Positions 8,748 through 17,688 are shown, numbered from the stretch's first letter. The stretch is DNA of 64,000 nt from Lysobacter sp. Root916 (GCF_001429785.1 NZ_LMJF01000016.1:145756-209755), one strand, 5' to 3'. Notes: generated from the sequence alone by a model not told the origin. Numbers and translations: made by a program.

Positions 8748-9577
8748 CCGATACCGCACCCGATTACGTGGACCAGGCCCTGGTCGAAGGCGCGATCGCG
8801 ATCGCGCGCGACGCGGCCGCCGCGATCCTGGCGATCTACGAGCAGGACTTCGACGTCGAGCACAAGGCCGACGCCTCGCCGCTGACCGCGGCCGACCTGG
8901 CCGCGCACCATTGCATCGTCGACGGCCTGGCCCGGCTCACCCCCGATATCCCGGTGCTGTCGGAGGAATCCGCGCACGAGGTGTCGTTCGAGCTGCGCCG
9001 GCAGTGGCGGCGGCTGTGGCTGGTCGATCCGCTCGACGGCACCCGCGAGTTCGTCAAGCGCAACGGCGAGTTCACCGTCAACCTGGCCCTGATCGACGAT
9101 GGCGTGCCGGTGTTCGGCGTGGTCCAGGCCCCGGTCGGCGGCGCGCTCTGGTACGGCGTGCGCGGCGGCCGCGCGTTCCGCCGCGACGGCGAGCGCGAAC
9201 AGGCCTTGCAGGTGCGCATCCCGGCCAGCCCGCCGCTGCGCGTGGCCGCCAGCCGTTCGCACCGCGACGTGCGCACCGAAGCCTTCATGAGCCGCCTGTC
9301 GGCGCTGGCCGGCGGCCAGGTCGAGCCGATCGGCCTGGGCTCCTCGCTCAAGTTCTGCCGCATCGCCGAGGGCGGCATGGACATTTATCCGCGCTTCGGC
9401 CCGACCAGCGAATGGGACACCGCCGCCGGCCAATGCGTGCTCGAAGCCGCGGGCGGGCAGGTGCTGGATCCACAGGGACGGCCGTTCCGCTACAACCAAC
9501 GCGCGCGCATCCTCAACGGCGATTTCATCGCCTTGGGCGATCCTTCGTTGCCCTGGCGGGACTGCCTGGATGGCTGA
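8744..9577 (+). CDS. cysQ: 3'(2'),5'-bisphosphate nucleotidase CysQ
   Basis: A 277-residue member of the lithium-sensitive FIG/inositol-monophosphatase superfamily that turns 3'-phosphoadenosine 5'-phosphate (PAP) into AMP, relieving product inhibition in sulfate assimilation. Metal-binding signatures are SEES (about 80), the motif DPLDGTREFVKRNGEFTVN and the C-terminal SEWDTAAGQCVLEAAGG. It sits between nudE (ATGA overlap) and mazG (8-bp overlap), a tightly coupled trio in which each product cleaves a nucleotide by-product. The protein is cytoplasmic, with no signal peptide seen. Confidence 0.94.
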   Translation: MTDTAPDYVDQALVEGAIAIARDAAAAILAIYEQDFDVEHKADASPLTAADLAAHHCIVDGLARLTPDIPVLSEESAHEVSFELRRQWRRLWLVDPLDGTREFVKRNGEFTVNLALIDDGVPVFGVVQAPVGGALWYGVRGGRAFRRDGEREQALQVRIPASPPLRVAASRSHRDVRTEAFMSRLSALAGGQVEPIGLGSSLKFCRIAEGGMDIYPRFGPTSEWDTAAGQCVLEAAGGQVLDPQGRPFRYNQRARILNGDFIALGDPSLPWRDCLDG

Positions 9578-10406
9578 GGGCGCGCCGCTGCCGGACGGCA
9601 TCGCCGGCCTGATCGCGATCATGGCGCGCCTTCGCGACCCGGACGGCGGCTGCCCCTGGGACGTCGAGCAGACCTTCGCCACCATCGCGCCGTACACGGT
9701 CGAAGAGGCCTACGAAGTCGCCGATGCGATCGACCGCGAAGACCTGCCGGCGCTGAAGGACGAACTCGGCGACCTGTTGTTGCAGGTGGTCTTCCACGCG
9801 CGCATGGCCGAGGAGCAGGGCGCGTTCGCGTTCGCCGACGTGGTCGCCGCGATCAGCGACAAGATGGTGCGCCGCCACCCGCACGTGTTCGCCGGCGCCA
9901 GCGTCGAGGACGTCGAGGCCCAGACCGTGGCCTGGGAAGAACAGAAGCGTCGCGAACGCGAGGCGGCCGGCGAAGCCGACACCTCGGCGCTCGCGGGCAT
10001 CGCGCGCGGCCTGCCGGAATGGCAGCGCGCGGTGAAACTGCAAAAGCGCGCCGCCTCGGTCGGCTTCGACTGGCCCAACGTGACCCCGGTGATCGCCAAA
10101 CTGCACGAGGAAATCGAGGAAGTGCGCGCCGAGTTCGACGCCGTCGCCGCCGCGCCGGACGATGCGGCCGCGCGCGACCGCCTCGAGGACGAGATCGGCG
10201 ACCTGCTGTTCGTGGCCGCGAATCTGGCCCGGCACGGCAAGGTCGACGTGGGCGCCGCGCTGCGGCGCGCGAATCTGAAATTCGAACGGCGGTTCCGGGC
10301 GATGGAACGGCTGGCGGCTGGCGACCGCACACCCTTGTCGGGTCTGTCGCTGGACGCACAGGACGCCTACTGGGCCAGTGCCAAGCGACAGGAGCGGGGC
10401 GAGTAG
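9570..10406 (+). CDS. mazG: Nucleoside triphosphate pyrophosphohydrolase MazG
   Basis: A 278-residue MazG with two all-alpha MazG domains. The first holds LRDPDGGCPWDVEQTF, the metal-binding EEAYEV and the DELGDLLLQVVFHARM helix. The second repeats the pattern as EEIEEVRAEF and EDEIGDLLFVAANLARH. The enzyme hydrolyses all NTPs and dNTPs to monophosphates plus pyrophosphate and in E. coli lowers (p)ppGpp during starvation. The start overlaps the end of cysQ by 8 bp. The operon seems to end here, since the next gene has a different base composition and a 39-bp gap. Confidence 0.95.
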   Translation: MAEGAPLPDGIAGLIAIMARLRDPDGGCPWDVEQTFATIAPYTVEEAYEVADAIDREDLPALKDELGDLLLQVVFHARMAEEQGAFAFADVVAAISDKMVRRHPHVFAGASVEDVEAQTVAWEEQKRREREAAGEADTSALAGIARGLPEWQRAVKLQKRAASVGFDWPNVTPVIAKLHEEIEEVRAEFDAVAAAPDDAAARDRLEDEIGDLLFVAANLARHGKVDVGAALRRANLKFERRFRAMERLAAGDRTPLSGLSLDAQDAYWASAKRQERGE

Positions 10407-10445
10407 ATCCGGTGTCGAGATCGACGCAATGATCGGGGTTAGCGC

Positions 10446-11153
10446 ATGCGAGTAGAGCTCCGCCTGACCGCTTCGCTGGTGCTGATGGTAGGCACCTGCT
10501 CGATCGCGATGGCAGAAGACGGCCCCGTCGTCATGGTTACGGGGCGCGCGCCGACAATGGAACACATGACGATCTTCGTCGGCGAGAAGCTGTTGCTCGA
10601 GCAGGTTCATCCGGCGTTGGAGCCGGGCGAGATCATGCTGGATAGCGTGTTCCAGGCCCGCTATCGGGTGCGGCAGGTCGTGCAAGGCGATGATCCAGGC
10701 GACGTCATCGAATTCACGGTCTACGATCACTACGGGCGGCCGCGCTTCGAGCGTTATCCCCATGTGCTGCTGTTTGTGAACCGGTCCGACGACCGCTACT
10801 ACCACGCGAAGTACCAGTACTACCCCGTCTTCCTGACCCGGAACGGCGCGTGGGCGGCTTGTGCGCCGTCCGACGAGTACGATGCGGAGCAGCGCGACGG
10901 TATTGCCGCCGCGAAGCCGATGGCCTTCGGATCGGATGCCTACCTGCCGGTCGACACCGAGCTGAGCGCGGCCGAGAATCGTCGGATCTATCCACCCCGG
11001 CATTTCAGGATCGAAGGCGACCGCGCGTACTGCTTGACCGGCAACACGCTGTCGGAGCTGATTAAGATCAAACAGCGAACCGTGTTCAACGAGGCCGCCC
11101 GTTCCAGAGACGATTCAGGAGCCGGCAGCGACCGTCCGTTAGACGAGGACTAG
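10446..11153 (+). CDS. Hypothetical secreted protein
   Basis: I do not recognise this 235-residue protein. It has a plausible signal peptide (RLTASLVLMVGTCSIAMA, cleavage near residue 23), so it is probably periplasmic or secreted. The mature part has a beta-rich stretch with SVFQARYRVRQVVQGD and VIEFTVYDHYGRP, a pattern seen in small secreted OB- or lipocalin-like proteins, and two Cys (in AACAPSDEY and RAYCLTG) that could pair. By eye the gene is less GC-rich than its neighbours (for example ATTAAGATCAAACAGCG near the end), a possible sign of acquisition. It lies between mazG and an Mpo1-like gene without overlap. Confidence 0.7.
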   Translation: MRVELRLTASLVLMVGTCSIAMAEDGPVVMVTGRAPTMEHMTIFVGEKLLLEQVHPALEPGEIMLDSVFQARYRVRQVVQGDDPGDVIEFTVYDHYGRPRFERYPHVLLFVNRSDDRYYHAKYQYYPVFLTRNGAWAACAPSDEYDAEQRDGIAAAKPMAFGSDAYLPVDTELSAAENRRIYPPRHFRIEGDRAYCLTGNTLSELIKIKQRTVFNEAARSRDDSGAGSDRPLDED

Positions 11154-11162
11154 GAGGCAGCC

Positions 11163-11468
11163 ATGGCCAATCGATTCGCGAGCTTCAGCGAGTTCTACCC
11201 CTTCTACCTCAGCGAACACAGCAACCGCACCAGTCGGCGCCTGCACTTCATCGGCAGCTGCGGGGTGCTGGTGTTGCTGGCGCTGGCCGTGATCCAGGGC
11301 CGGCCCTGGCTGCTGCTGGCGGCGCTGGTCTGCGGCTACGGTTTCGCCTGGGTCGGGCATTTCTTCTTCGAGAAGAATCGCCCGGCGACCTTCAAGCACC
11401 CGCTGTATTCCTTCGTCGGCGACTGGGTGATGTTCAAGGACATCCTGACCGGCAAGATCCGGTTCTGA
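11163..11468 (+). CDS. Mpo1-like / DUF962 membrane protein
   Basis: A 101-residue protein of the DUF962 (YGL010w/Mpo1-like) family. It begins FASFSEFYPFYLSEHSN, then RRLHFIGS, and has two hydrophobic helices followed by WVGHFFFEKNRPATF and HPLYSFVGDW. The conserved HP and His residues fit the family; yeast Mpo1 is an Fe(II)-dependent dioxygenase of 2-hydroxy fatty acids. Whether the bacterial short form has the same activity is not known to me. A GGAGGCAGCC ribosome-binding region precedes the ATG. It converges on the DUF486 gene with only 3 bp between stops. Confidence 0.85.
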   Translation: MANRFASFSEFYPFYLSEHSNRTSRRLHFIGSCGVLVLLALAVIQGRPWLLLAALVCGYGFAWVGHFFFEKNRPATFKHPLYSFVGDWVMFKDILTGKIRF

Positions 11469-11471
11469 GGC

Positions 11472-11813
11472 TCAGTCCAGAAAGATCAGCCAGGCCGCCA
11501 CCACGATCAGGCCGAAACCGGCCCAGTGGTTCCACTTCAACGGCTGCTCCAGGTACCAGGCCGAGAAGCCGGCGAACACCAGCAGGGTGATGACCTCCTG
11601 CATGCCCTTGAGCTGCGGCGCCGAGTAGACCGCGCTGCCGATGCGGTTGGCCGGCACCATCAGGCAGTACTCGAAGAAGGCGATGCCCCAGCTGACCAGG
11701 ATGGCGGCGGTCAGCGGCGCCGACTTGTACTTCAGGTGGCCGTACCAGGCGAAGGTCATGAACAGGTTGGAGCCCAGCAGCAGCAGGATCGGGTACAGGC
11801 GGTCGGCGAGCAT
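11472..11813 (-). CDS. DUF486 (DMT-like) small membrane protein
   Basis: A 113-residue four-helix membrane protein of the DUF486 family, distantly related to small drug/metabolite transporters. It begins LYPILLLLGSNLFMTFAWYG, contains SWGIAFFEYCLMVPANRIG, and ends LKWNHWAGFGLIVVAAWLIF, all typical of the family. No substrate is known. It stands alone on the minus strand between a DUF962 gene and a response regulator gene, with its start about 107 bp from the latter, so the two probably have divergent promoters in that gap. Confidence 0.85.
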   Translation of the reverse strand: MLADRLYPILLLLGSNLFMTFAWYGHLKYKSAPLTAAILVSWGIAFFEYCLMVPANRIGSAVYSAPQLKGMQEVITLLVFAGFSAWYLEQPLKWNHWAGFGLIVVAAWLIFLD

Positions 11814-11920
11814 AGGGGGCGGTTCGCAAGGGAAAGTGGGCAGCTTAACGCCGGTCCTTCACGGGGCGTCCACCCCGACCCCGGCAGTCTTCACAAAACT
11901 GAAGGAAACTGGAGAGCTGC

Positions 11921-12631
11921 ATGCAGGGCACTAGAGACGGGGGCTTGGTCCTGATCGTGGAGGACAATCGCAACATCTCCGAGATGGTGGGCGAATACCT
12001 GGAAGGGCGTGGTTTCGAGGTCGACTACGCCGCCGACGGCCTGGACGGTTACCGTCTGGCGGCCGAGAACAGCTACGACGTGGTCGTGCTGGACCTGATG
12101 CTGCCGCGTCTGGACGGCATCGAGGTGTGCAAGCGCCTGCGCGAGGAAGCGCGCAAGTCGACGCCGGTGCTGATGCTGACCGCGCGCGACACCCTGGACG
12201 AAAAGCTGACCGGCCTCAGTGCCGGCGCCGACGACTACCTGACCAAGCCCTTCGCGATCCAGGAACTCGAAGCGCGCCTGCGCGCCCTGATCCGTCGCGA
12301 GCGCCGCCAGGTCGGCGGCGAGGTGCTCAAGGTCGCCGATCTGGTGCTGGACCCGGCCAGCCTGCGGGTGACCCGCGGCGGCAGCGAACTGCAGTTGTCG
12401 CCGATCGGGCTGCGCCTGTTGACCATTCTGATGCGCGAATCGCCGCGCGTGGTGAGCCGCCAGGAAATCGAGCGCGAGATCTGGGGCAACGGCCTGCCGG
12501 ACTCCGACACCCTGCGCAGCCATCTCTACAATCTGCGCAAGACCATCGACAAGCCGTTCGGCAAGCAGCTGCTGCACACCGTGCAGAGCGCCGGCTACCG
12601 CGTCGCGGACATCTCACAGCCGCCGGATTGA
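11921..12631 (+). CDS. OmpR-family response regulator
   Basis: A 236-residue regulator with an N-terminal receiver (about 9-120; acidic pair ED at 14-15, phospho-acceptor Asp58 in VVVLDLMLP, conserved Thr in MLTARD and Lys in YLTKPF) and a C-terminal winged-helix DNA-binding domain (about 135-230, with SHLYNLRKTIDKPF and HTVQSAGYRVA). It is paired with the histidine kinase encoded 10 bp downstream. The regulon cannot be read from the sequence. The MacAB-like efflux operon that follows is a candidate target by proximity only. Confidence 0.92.
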   Translation: MQGTRDGGLVLIVEDNRNISEMVGEYLEGRGFEVDYAADGLDGYRLAAENSYDVVVLDLMLPRLDGIEVCKRLREEARKSTPVLMLTARDTLDEKLTGLSAGADDYLTKPFAIQELEARLRALIRRERRQVGGEVLKVADLVLDPASLRVTRGGSELQLSPIGLRLLTILMRESPRVVSRQEIEREIWGNGLPDSDTLRSHLYNLRKTIDKPFGKQLLHTVQSAGYRVADISQPPD

Positions 12632-12641
12632 GCCTGCCGCC

Positions 12642-13919
12642 ATGCCGCAGGGGTTGCCGCGCAAGATCAAGCTTGCCTTCATCGCGCAAGCTTTGATCGG
12701 CAGCATCGTCATCACGCTGGGCATAGGCCTGGCGGGATTGGCGGTGCGCAACCTGGTGTTGGAACAGCGCATGCAGCGCGAGGCCGATGCGTTCTGGGCC
12801 GGGCATGCGCGCGATCCGCAGCACCCGTTGCCGATCACGTCGACCACGGTCGGCTATTTCATTCCCGCCGGCGCCAGCAACGACGGGCTGCCGGCGGTCG
12901 CGCGCGGCACCAGCCGACAGGGCCTCAACGAGCTGCCCGGCGACGACCGGGTGATGTTGGTCGATCGCCGCGCCGAGGGCGCGTTCTACCTGCTGTACTC
13001 GTCGGAGCTGATCGACGAGGCGATCCTGTTCACCGGTCTGGCATCGCTGCTGTTGTCGCTGCTGACCATGTACTTCATTTCCTGGCTGACCTACCGCAAC
13101 ACCAAGCGCCTGGTCACGCCGGTCAATCGCCTGGCCGCGGCGGTCGCGCATTGGGACCCGCGCGACCCGCGCGCGGTCGCGGCGTCGCTGGAGGACCTGC
13201 CCGGCGAGATCGGCACCGAGGTGCGCCAGCTTTCCAGCGCCTTGCGCGGACTGGCCCAGCGCGTCGGCGAATTCGTCCAGCGCGAGCGCGACTTCACCCG
13301 CGACGCCAGCCACGAGCTGCGCACGCCGCTGACCGTGATCCGGGTGGCCACCGACCTGATGCTGGCCGATCCGGAAACCCCGGTGCGCGCGCAGCGTTCG
13401 CTGGCGCGCGTGCAGCGCGCCGGGCGCGACATGGAGGCGGTGATCGACGCCTTCCTGATCCTCGCGCGCGAGGCCGAGATCGCGCCGCAGAGCGAGGAGT
13501 TCCCGGTCCGCGAGATCGTCGATCACGAGGTCGAGCGGGTGCGGCCGATGCTGACCGGCAAGGACGTCGAGCTCAATGTGGTCGACGACGGCGGGCCGCG
13601 CCTGCTGGCGCCGCCGCACGTGCTCAGCGTGATGGTCGGCAACCTGCTCAGCAACGCGGTGCGCTTCACCGACGCCGGCCGCATCGACGTGCATCTGGCG
13701 CGCGACCGCATCGAAATCCGCGATACCGGCATCGGCATGTCCGCCGAAACCCTCAACCGCGCCTTCGACCCGTTCTATCGCGCCGATTTCTCCGGCGTGG
13801 ACGGCAAGGGCATGGGGCTGTCGATCGTGCGCCGCCTGGGCGAGCGCTTCGGCTGGCCGGTGCAGCTGAGCAGCGTGCCGGGGCAGGGCACGCTGGCGGT
13901 GATCCGTTTCAGCCATTGA
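12642..13919 (+). CDS. Sensor histidine kinase (partner of upstream regulator)
   Basis: A 425-residue kinase with one membrane helix near residues 11-35, a short periplasmic sensor loop (about 36-125), a second helix (about 128-149), a HAMP-like linker, a HisKA domain with His224 in DASHELRTPLT, and an HATPase domain (N-box VGNLLSNAVRFTD, G1 DTGIGMS, G2 DGKGMGLSIV). The sensor loop is under 100 residues and has no recognisable fold, so the signal is unknown. The catalytic motifs are complete. It is co-transcribed with the regulator (10-bp gap). Confidence 0.92.
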   Translation: MPQGLPRKIKLAFIAQALIGSIVITLGIGLAGLAVRNLVLEQRMQREADAFWAGHARDPQHPLPITSTTVGYFIPAGASNDGLPAVARGTSRQGLNELPGDDRVMLVDRRAEGAFYLLYSSELIDEAILFTGLASLLLSLLTMYFISWLTYRNTKRLVTPVNRLAAAVAHWDPRDPRAVAASLEDLPGEIGTEVRQLSSALRGLAQRVGEFVQRERDFTRDASHELRTPLTVIRVATDLMLADPETPVRAQRSLARVQRAGRDMEAVIDAFLILAREAEIAPQSEEFPVREIVDHEVERVRPMLTGKDVELNVVDDGGPRLLAPPHVLSVMVGNLLSNAVRFTDAGRIDVHLARDRIEIRDTGIGMSAETLNRAFDPFYRADFSGVDGKGMGLSIVRRLGERFGWPVQLSSVPGQGTLAVIRFSH

Positions 13920-13922
13920 GGC

Positions 13923-14017
13923 AGGAACTAGTGGGCAGTAACGAGTAACGAGTGACGGCGTGGCTCACCGCCCCTACCAGTTGCTCGTTCCTGGTCCAAC
14001 CCGTTACTAGCTGCCCC
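13923..14017. repeat. Imperfect inverted repeat with GTAACGA units
   Basis: Downstream of the kinase gene the left arm carries GGGCAGTAACGAGTAACGAG and the right arm CTCGTTCC followed by GTTACTAGCTGCCCC, giving an imperfect inverted repeat. Two direct GTAACGA units lie in the left arm. It may act as a terminator-like structure between the two-component genes and the efflux operon. I have no family name for it. Confidence 0.5.
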
Positions 14018-14180
14018 TTCCCGCGACGCTTCGGGGCCCGCCGGCATCCATAGTAGGCTCAGGCCCGCTAAGCTGAGTCCGCCGTGCAGCGGCCCCGCCC
14101 GGGAACGAAACCGCCCCCCGGCCTGTCAACCGAAAGCGGCCGCGCGCGTTGCCGGCTCCATACCTCTCAATCAGAACCTC

Positions 14181-15746
14181 ATGAGCGCAGCCCGCAAGCC
14201 GCAGTCGCCCGTTCGCAAACCCTCGCCCTGGATCCGTCGCGCTGTCGTCGCCGCGGTGCTGCTGGCCCTGGCCGGCGGCGGTTATTACTACTACACGCAG
14301 CGCAACGAGCAGGCGGAAGCCTCGGCCTATCGCACCGCCAAGGCCGAGCGCGGCGACATCCGGGTCGCGATTTCGGCCACCGGCGCGCTCGCGGCGATCT
14401 CGACCGTCGATGTCGGCAGCCAGATCTCGGGCCAGGTCACCGACGTGCTGGTGGACTTCAACGACCGCGTGCACAAGGGCCAGGTGATCGCCAAGATCGA
14501 TCCCAGCACCTACCAGGCGCAGATCGCCCAGGGCTCGGCCCAGGTCACCAGCGCGCGCGCCAGCCTGGCCACCGCACAGGCCACCTTGCGCAACGCCGAA
14601 CTGGATTTCCAGCGCAAATCGGCCCTGGTCGAACGCCAATTGGTCGCGCGCAGCGACGCCGACCTCGCGCGCGCCGCGCGCGACCAGGCGCGCGCCCAGG
14701 TCTCCGCGGCGGAAGCGCAGATCAACCAGCAGATCGCCTCCACCCAGACCTCGCGCCTCAACCTGGAGCGCACCGTGATCCGCGCGCCCGTGGACGGCGT
14801 GGTCCTGACCCGCACCGTCGAGCCCGGCCAGACCGTGGCCGCCAGCCTGCAGTCGCCGGTGCTGTTCCAGATCGCCGAGGATCTGTCGAAGATGGAAATC
14901 GTGCTGGCCATCGACGAGGCCGACATTGGCCAGGTCAAGTCCGGCCAGGGCGTGAGCTTCACCGTCGATTCCTTTCCCGATCGCCAGTTCCGCGGCAAGG
15001 TCCAACAGGTGCGCCTGTCGGCGACCAACACCAGCAACGTGATCACCTACCCGGTGGTGGTGTCGGTGGACAACGCCGAGCAGATTCTGCTGCCGGGCAT
15101 GACCGCCAACGCCGAGATCGAAGTCAGCCGTCGCGACGACGTGCTGCGGGTCGGCAACGCCGCGCTGCGCTACAAGCCGGCCGAGGACGACCCGGCCGCG
15201 CAAGCCGCGGGCGGCGCTGGCGGTCCCGGCGGGCAGGGCGGCGGACGCGGCGGCATGGCCAACGATCTTCCGCGTGTGGCCCAGCAACTCAAGCTCAGTT
15301 CGGCGCAGCAGGTGACCTTCGACGCCGCGCTGGAAGCGATGAAGCAGCGCTCGGCCGCGCGCCAGGCCACGCCGCCCGCGAACGGCGGCGGCAGCCCGCT
15401 GTTCGGCGGCCGCGGCCCCGGCGGCGGTGGCGGCGGCATCGTGATCCGCGGCGGCGGCAACGCCGGCGCGGCCGCGGGCGCCCTGCGTCAGCGCATGCAG
15501 GAGCGCTTCAACCAGCAGTTCGCCGAGTTCCGCGGCAGTTTGAATCCCGAACAGCAGGCGCGCTGGGACAGCGAGGTCGCGGCCTTGCTCAACGCGCGCC
15601 GCGCACCGCTGTACAAGCTGGTCAACGGCAAGCCGGAGCTGGTCGTGGTCCGGGTCGGCGCCAGCGACGGCAGCTGGACCGAGGTGTCGGGCAACATCCA
15701 GCAGGGCGATGAGGTGATCGTCGGCAGCGGGCGCAAGGAACCATGA
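14181..15746 (+). CDS. MacA-like periplasmic adaptor with Gly-rich insertion
   Basis: A 521-residue membrane-fusion protein with one N-terminal membrane anchor (about 20-37), a barrel-sandwich/lipoyl region (GDIRVAISATGAL, then VDVGSQISGQV), an alpha-hairpin (about 110-190) and a beta-barrel domain (DEADIGQVKSGQGVSF). MacA proteins are usually under 400 residues. The extra length comes from about 340-470: two glycine-rich runs flank segments LKLSSAQQVTFDAAL and LNPEQQARWDSEV, which resemble the LTxxQ repeats of Spy/CpxP-type periplasmic proteins. The C-terminus (LYKLVNGKPELVVVRVG) returns to the adaptor fold. The gene is first of a tripartite operon with an ATPase (ATGA overlap) and a permease; no outer-membrane channel gene follows. 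Confidence 0.88.
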   Translation: MSAARKPQSPVRKPSPWIRRAVVAAVLLALAGGGYYYYTQRNEQAEASAYRTAKAERGDIRVAISATGALAAISTVDVGSQISGQVTDVLVDFNDRVHKGQVIAKIDPSTYQAQIAQGSAQVTSARASLATAQATLRNAELDFQRKSALVERQLVARSDADLARAARDQARAQVSAAEAQINQQIASTQTSRLNLERTVIRAPVDGVVLTRTVEPGQTVAASLQSPVLFQIAEDLSKMEIVLAIDEADIGQVKSGQGVSFTVDSFPDRQFRGKVQQVRLSATNTSNVITYPVVVSVDNAEQILLPGMTANAEIEVSRRDDVLRVGNAALRYKPAEDDPAAQAAGGAGGPGGQGGGRGGMANDLPRVAQQLKLSSAQQVTFDAALEAMKQRSAARQATPPANGGGSPLFGGRGPGGGGGGIVIRGGGNAGAAAGALRQRMQERFNQQFAEFRGSLNPEQQARWDSEVAALLNARRAPLYKLVNGKPELVVVRVGASDGSWTEVSGNIQQGDEVIVGSGRKEP

Positions 15747-16456
15747 GCGAGGCGTCCGCCGCCGGCGCCGCGGTGATCGAAACGCGCGCGCTGGGCAAGG
15801 TCTATTCGCCGGGCACCGAGGCCGAGGTGATCGCGTTGCACGCGGTCGACTTGCGCATCGGCCGCGGCGAGTTCGTCGCGATCATGGGGCCGTCGGGCTC
15901 GGGCAAGTCGACCCTGATGAACCTGATCGGCTGCCTGGACACGCCCAGCAGCGGCCAATACCTGTGCGACGGGGTGGATGTGGCGACCCTGGACGCGGAA
16001 GAGCGCGCGGCGCTGCGCCTGGAGAAGATCGGCTTCGTGTTCCAGGGCTTCAATCTGCTGCCGCGCATGAGCGCGCTGGAAAACGTGGCGATGCCGATGG
16101 GCTACGCCAACGTGCCGCGCGAGCAGCGTCTGGAGCGCGCGCGCGAAGCTCTGGCCTCGGTCGGTCTGGCCGAACGCGCCAGTCACCGGCCCAGCGAATT
16201 GTCCGGCGGCCAGCAGCAGCGCGTGGCGATCGCGCGCGCGCTGATCAACCGCCCGCCGATCCTGCTGGCCGACGAACCCACCGGCGCGTTGGACACCAAG
16301 ACCGGCGAAGAAATCCTGGCCCTGTTCAAGCGCCTGCAGGCCGATGATCACACCGTGGTGTTGATCACCCACGATCCCGACGTGGCCGCGCACTGCGACC
16401 GCGTGTTCGCGATGCGCGATGGCGAGCTGCACGAGCAGCAAGAGGGCGCGGCATGA
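15743..16456 (+). CDS. MacB-type ABC transporter ATP-binding protein
   Basis: A 237-residue ATPase of the LolD/MacB class. Walker A is GPSGSGKS (49-56), the signature is LSGGQQQR, and Walker B is ILLADEPTGALD, followed by the H-loop His in LITHDPD. The IGFVFQGFNLLPRMSALENV segment is typical of MacB-type ATPases. Here ATPase and permease are separate genes, unlike E. coli MacB where they are fused. It overlaps the adaptor gene by four bases and the permease gene by four bases, so the three are probably translated together and form one mechanotransmission-type efflux pump. Confidence 0.94.
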   Translation: MSEASAAGAAVIETRALGKVYSPGTEAEVIALHAVDLRIGRGEFVAIMGPSGSGKSTLMNLIGCLDTPSSGQYLCDGVDVATLDAEERAALRLEKIGFVFQGFNLLPRMSALENVAMPMGYANVPREQRLERAREALASVGLAERASHRPSELSGGQQQRVAIARALINRPPILLADEPTGALDTKTGEEILALFKRLQADDHTVVLITHDPDVAAHCDRVFAMRDGELHEQQEGAA

Positions 16457-17688
16457 ACTTCCTCGAAGTCCTGCGCACCGCCGTATTCGCCCTGCGCGGC
16501 AACTGGCTGCGCAGCGCCTTGACCTCGCTGGGCGTGATCATCGGCATCGCCGCGGTGATCGTGATGGTGTCGGTGGGCCAGGGCACCCAGGCCGAGATCG
16601 ACAAGCTGGTGTCGGGCCTGGGGTCGAACCGGCTGGACATCGGCTCCGGCGCCGGTCGTGGCGGTGGCGGCGCGCGCCAGAGCGCATCCAGTTTCTTCAC
16701 CTTGAACGAGGGCGACGTCGACGCGATCCGGCAGGAGATCCCGGAGGTGCAGTTCGTCGCCGGCTCCCTGCGCGGCGGCACCCAGGTGGTCTACGCCGAG
16801 AACAACTGGTCCACGCAGTGGCAGGGCGTGCAGCCGGAGTTCTTCGACATCAACGGCTGGAGCATCGCCTCCGGCAACGGCTTCGAGTCGCGCGATTACA
16901 GCGGCGGCGGCAAGTCGGTGATCCTGGGCGAAACCGTGCGGCGCGAGCTGTTCGGCGATGAGGACGCGATCGGCCAGACCCTACGCCTGGGCCGGGTGCC
17001 GTTCACCGTGGTCGGCACGCTCAAGCCCAAGGGCCAGGGCGGTTTCGGCCAGGACCAGGACGACATCCTGCTGGTACCGCTGGAAACCGGACGCCGCCGC
17101 CTGCTCGGCGCGATGGGCCTGCCGCCGGGCGCGGTGATGCAGATCGCGGTCGGGGTGGGGCGCGCCGAGGACGTGACCTACGCGCAAGGCGAGATCGAGG
17201 CCTTGCTGCGCCAGCGCCACAAGATCCAGCCCGGCGCCGACGACGACTTCACCGTGCGCAACATCGCCGAGGTGGTGGCCACGCGCACCGCCACCACCAA
17301 CCTGATGTCCAAGCTGTTGGGCGCGGTGGCCACGATCTGCCTGATCATCGGCGGCATCGGCATCATGAACATCATGCTGGTGTCGGTAACCGAGCGCATC
17401 CGCGAGATCGGCCTGCGCATGGCGGTAGGCGCGGGGCCGCGCGACATTCGCCGCCAGTTCCTGGCCGAGGCGATGGTGATCGCGATGATCGGCGGCGTGA
17501 TCGGCATCGCGATCGGCGTGGTCGGCGCGCTGCTGGTCGGCAAGTTGGGCTCGCTGCCGGTGGCGCTGAACGCGCAGGTGGTGGGGCTGGCGGCGGCGTT
17601 CTCGATCGCCACTGGTCTGTTCTTCGGCTACTATCCCGCGCGCAAGGCTTCGCTGCTGGATCCGATCGAGGCGCTGCGCCAGCAGTAA
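16453..17688 (+). CDS. MacB-type ABC transporter permease
   Basis: A 411-residue permease with the MacB/FtsX topology: one N-terminal helix (TSLGVIIGIAAVIVMVSVGQ), a large periplasmic MacB core domain (about 60-280), and three C-terminal helices (KLLGAVATICLIIGGIGIMN, then MVIAMIGGVIGIAIG and the last segment ending in FFGYYPARKASLLDPIEALR). The cytoplasmic ERIREIGLRMAVGA coupling element is intact. Substrates of such pumps include macrolides, antimicrobial peptides and siderophores; none can be assigned here. Last gene of the operon. Confidence 0.94.
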   Translation: MNFLEVLRTAVFALRGNWLRSALTSLGVIIGIAAVIVMVSVGQGTQAEIDKLVSGLGSNRLDIGSGAGRGGGGARQSASSFFTLNEGDVDAIRQEIPEVQFVAGSLRGGTQVVYAENNWSTQWQGVQPEFFDINGWSIASGNGFESRDYSGGGKSVILGETVRRELFGDEDAIGQTLRLGRVPFTVVGTLKPKGQGGFGQDQDDILLVPLETGRRRLLGAMGLPPGAVMQIAVGVGRAEDVTYAQGEIEALLRQRHKIQPGADDDFTVRNIAEVVATRTATTNLMSKLLGAVATICLIIGGIGIMNIMLVSVTERIREIGLRMAVGAGPRDIRRQFLAEAMVIAMIGGVIGIAIGVVGALLVGKLGSLPVALNAQVVGLAAAFSIATGLFFGYYPARKASLLDPIEALRQQ

